A stretch of 7,263 bases of DNA, from the NCBI GenBank assembly GCA_005787025.1, contig SYCH01000260.1, forward strand, positions 1 to 7,263, written 5' to 3'. Under the pieces are notes generated by a model that worked only from the letters and a program-made list of their open reading frames with translations, did no database searches and had not been told where the DNA came from. Origin of the DNA: Actinomycetota bacterium. GTDB taxonomy: Bacteria; Actinomycetota; Acidimicrobiia; Acidimicrobiales; Ilumatobacteraceae. This document shows positions 6,357 through 7,263 of the stretch, piece by piece. A program made the translations under genes and the position numbers. Within the stretch, counting starts at the first letter, position 1. Each line of letters starts with the position of its first letter.

Positions 6357-6773
6357 TCAGATCGCCTCCTCGCGGGTGATGATGCGCGCCTTGATCGGAA
6401 GCTTCTGGATGGCCTTGTTCAAGGCCTCCAGCGCCTGATCGCGCACGGGGAAGGACAGTTCGAACAGAACGCGACCCGGCTTGACGACGGCCACCCAGAA
6501 CTCCGGGTTGCCCTTGCCCGATCCCATGCGGGTCTCGGCCGGCTTCTTCGTGACCGGCTTGTCGGGGAACACGTTGATCCAGACCGTGCCACCACGCTTG
6601 ATGTGACGGGTCATGGCGATCCGGGCCGCTTCGATCTGACGTGCGGTCAACCAGCACGGCTCGAGGGCTTGGATTCCGTACTGACCGAAGGCCAGTTCGC
6701 TTCCACCCTTGGCCATACCGCCGGTGCGGCCACGGTGGTGCTTACGGTGTGCGACTTTGCGAGGCATCAACAT
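6357..6773 (-). CDS. rplP: 50S ribosomal protein L16 (uL16)
   Basis: L16 sits near the A-site tRNA elbow and helps shape the peptidyl-transferase region of the large subunit. The 138 residues match the family (about 136-144). It starts with the conserved MLMPRKVAHRKHHRGR and contains GSELAFGQYGIQALEP (24-39), RQIEAARIAMTRHIKRGG (45-62, first signature) and RMGSGKGNPEFWVAVVKPG (82-100, second signature). The residue equivalent to the arginine hydroxylated in E. coli L16 (Arg81) appears to be Arg82 here; whether it is modified cannot be told. The ATG at 6773 lies 5 nt after the rpsC stop, with AGGA about 10 nt upstream in the rpsC end. Confidence 0.99.
   Translation of the reverse strand: MLMPRKVAHRKHHRGRTGGMAKGGSELAFGQYGIQALEPCWLTARQIEAARIAMTRHIKRGGTVWINVFPDKPVTKKPAETRMGSGKGNPEFWVAVVKPGRVLFELSFPVRDQALEALNKAIQKLPIKARIITREEAI
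6365..6371 (-). promoter_or_regulatory. Ribosome binding site for rpmC inside the rplP end
   Basis: GAGGAGG on the minus strand, 10 nt before the rpmC ATG. It is encoded by the Glu-Glu-Ala codons at the L16 C-terminus and fixes the rpmC start against the longer open frame. Confidence 0.85.
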
Positions 6774-6778
6774 GGTGA

Positions 6779-7263
6779 TCAGTCCTGTCCGCGGAAGTGC
6801 GGGGTCTCGTGGCCCTCGTGGGTACGACGGGCGATCTCTTCTTCCTCATCGAGCAACTTCTCGAGTTCGGGATCGGCTTCCTTCACGAGCGGGCTGGCGG
6901 CCGCCTCGGCGGCCTCCTCGGCCTTGCGACGGCCACTCGACGACACGACCTTGCGGGCACCGGGGGCACCCGAGGTCTCGCCGACGGCCATGGCCGCCTC
7001 GCGAACGATCTTGTCCTCGCTCTGGGGCTTGTACGGCAGGATGTCGCCGCGGTAGATCCAGACCTTCACACCGACGCGACCGCTCGAGGTGCGCGCCTCG
7101 CGGAAGCCGTAGTCGATGTCGGCGCGCAACGTGTGCAAAGGCACGCGACCCTCGCGGTACCACTCGGTACGACTCATTTCGGCGCCACCGAGACGACCCG
7201 AGCACTGCACGCGGATGCCGAGAGCACCGGCCTTCTGGGCGTTCTGCACCGCGCGCTTCATGG
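6779..7263 (-). CDS. rpsC: 30S ribosomal protein S3 (uS3), C-terminal part (runs off window)
   Basis: S3 lies at the mRNA entry channel of the small subunit and contributes to its helicase activity. The gene enters from beyond 7263, so the KH domain and true start are missing; about 161 codons are visible. The C-terminal S3 domain is unmistakable: GIRVQCSGRLGGAEMSRTEW, then YREGRVPLHTLRADIDYGF, and finally GVKVWIYRGDILPYK. After that comes an unusually long tail of about 82 residues (6782-7027), alanine- and glutamate-rich with an acidic run EADPELEKLLDEEEE, unlike the short basic tail of E. coli S3. The tail remains in frame and ends in TGA. It is followed after 5 nt by rplP, the standard S10-operon order. 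Confidence 0.98.
   Translation of the reverse strand, partial: MKRAVQNAQKAGALGIRVQCSGRLGGAEMSRTEWYREGRVPLHTLRADIDYGFREARTSSGRVGVKVWIYRGDILPYKPQSEDKIVREAAMAVGETSGAPGARKVVSSSGRRKAEEAAEAAASPLVKEADPELEKLLDEEEEIARRTHEGHETPHFRGQD

Noticed and set aside
6355..6657. N-terminal extension of rpmC into rplP
   Set aside because: The extension overlaps most of rplP in another frame. The ATG at 6354 with GAGGAGG gives a normal L29.

Overview
The window is one uninterrupted block of translation and protein-export genes, all on the minus strand, so transcription runs from position 7263 toward position 1. In transcription order it carries the 3' part of rpsC, then rplP, rpmC, rpsQ, rplN, rplX, rplE, rpsN (zinc-binding type, also called rpsZ), rpsH, rplF, rplR, rpsE, rpmD, rplO, secY and the 5' part of adk. 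This is the junction of the classical S10 and spc ribosomal-protein operons in its conserved bacterial order. The two edge genes are cut by the window, not broken.

The DNA is GC-rich (above about 60% by eye). The short four-cysteine S14, direct secY-adk linkage, GC content and Actinobacteria-like protein sequences point to a high-GC actinobacterium. A lineage such as Acidimicrobiia is a plausible guess from the general look of the proteins and the GRQGAGKGTQ P-loop of Adk, but this is recall-based inference and is not proven here.

Packing is very tight. Intergenic gaps are 1-31 nt apart from a 48-nt rplO-secY spacer, and two junctions overlap by one base (TGATG at rplX-rplE and rplR-rpsE). 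Many Shine-Dalgarno (SD) sequences lie inside the last codons of the upstream gene. No promoter, terminator, tRNA, mobile element, CRISPR array or inserted cargo gene was seen. There is no gene-free stretch over 48 nt. The 28-nt rpsQ-rplN gap leaves little room for a separate spc promoter, so S10 and spc are probably co-transcribed here.

Functionally, rpsC, rpsQ, rpsN, rpsH and rpsE supply 30S proteins, and rplP, rpmC, rplN, rplX, rplE, rplF, rplR, rpmD and rplO supply 50S proteins. secY encodes the membrane channel that receives secretory and membrane proteins, and adk encodes the enzyme that balances adenine nucleotides. I found no new biological system. The items worth a second look are small: a tandem-repeat N-terminal tail on S5, a long acidic tail on S3, a basic tail on L5, a Gln in place of the usual Pro in the Adk P-loop, uniform TGA stops in all 14 ribosomal-protein genes, and a small hairpin before secY.
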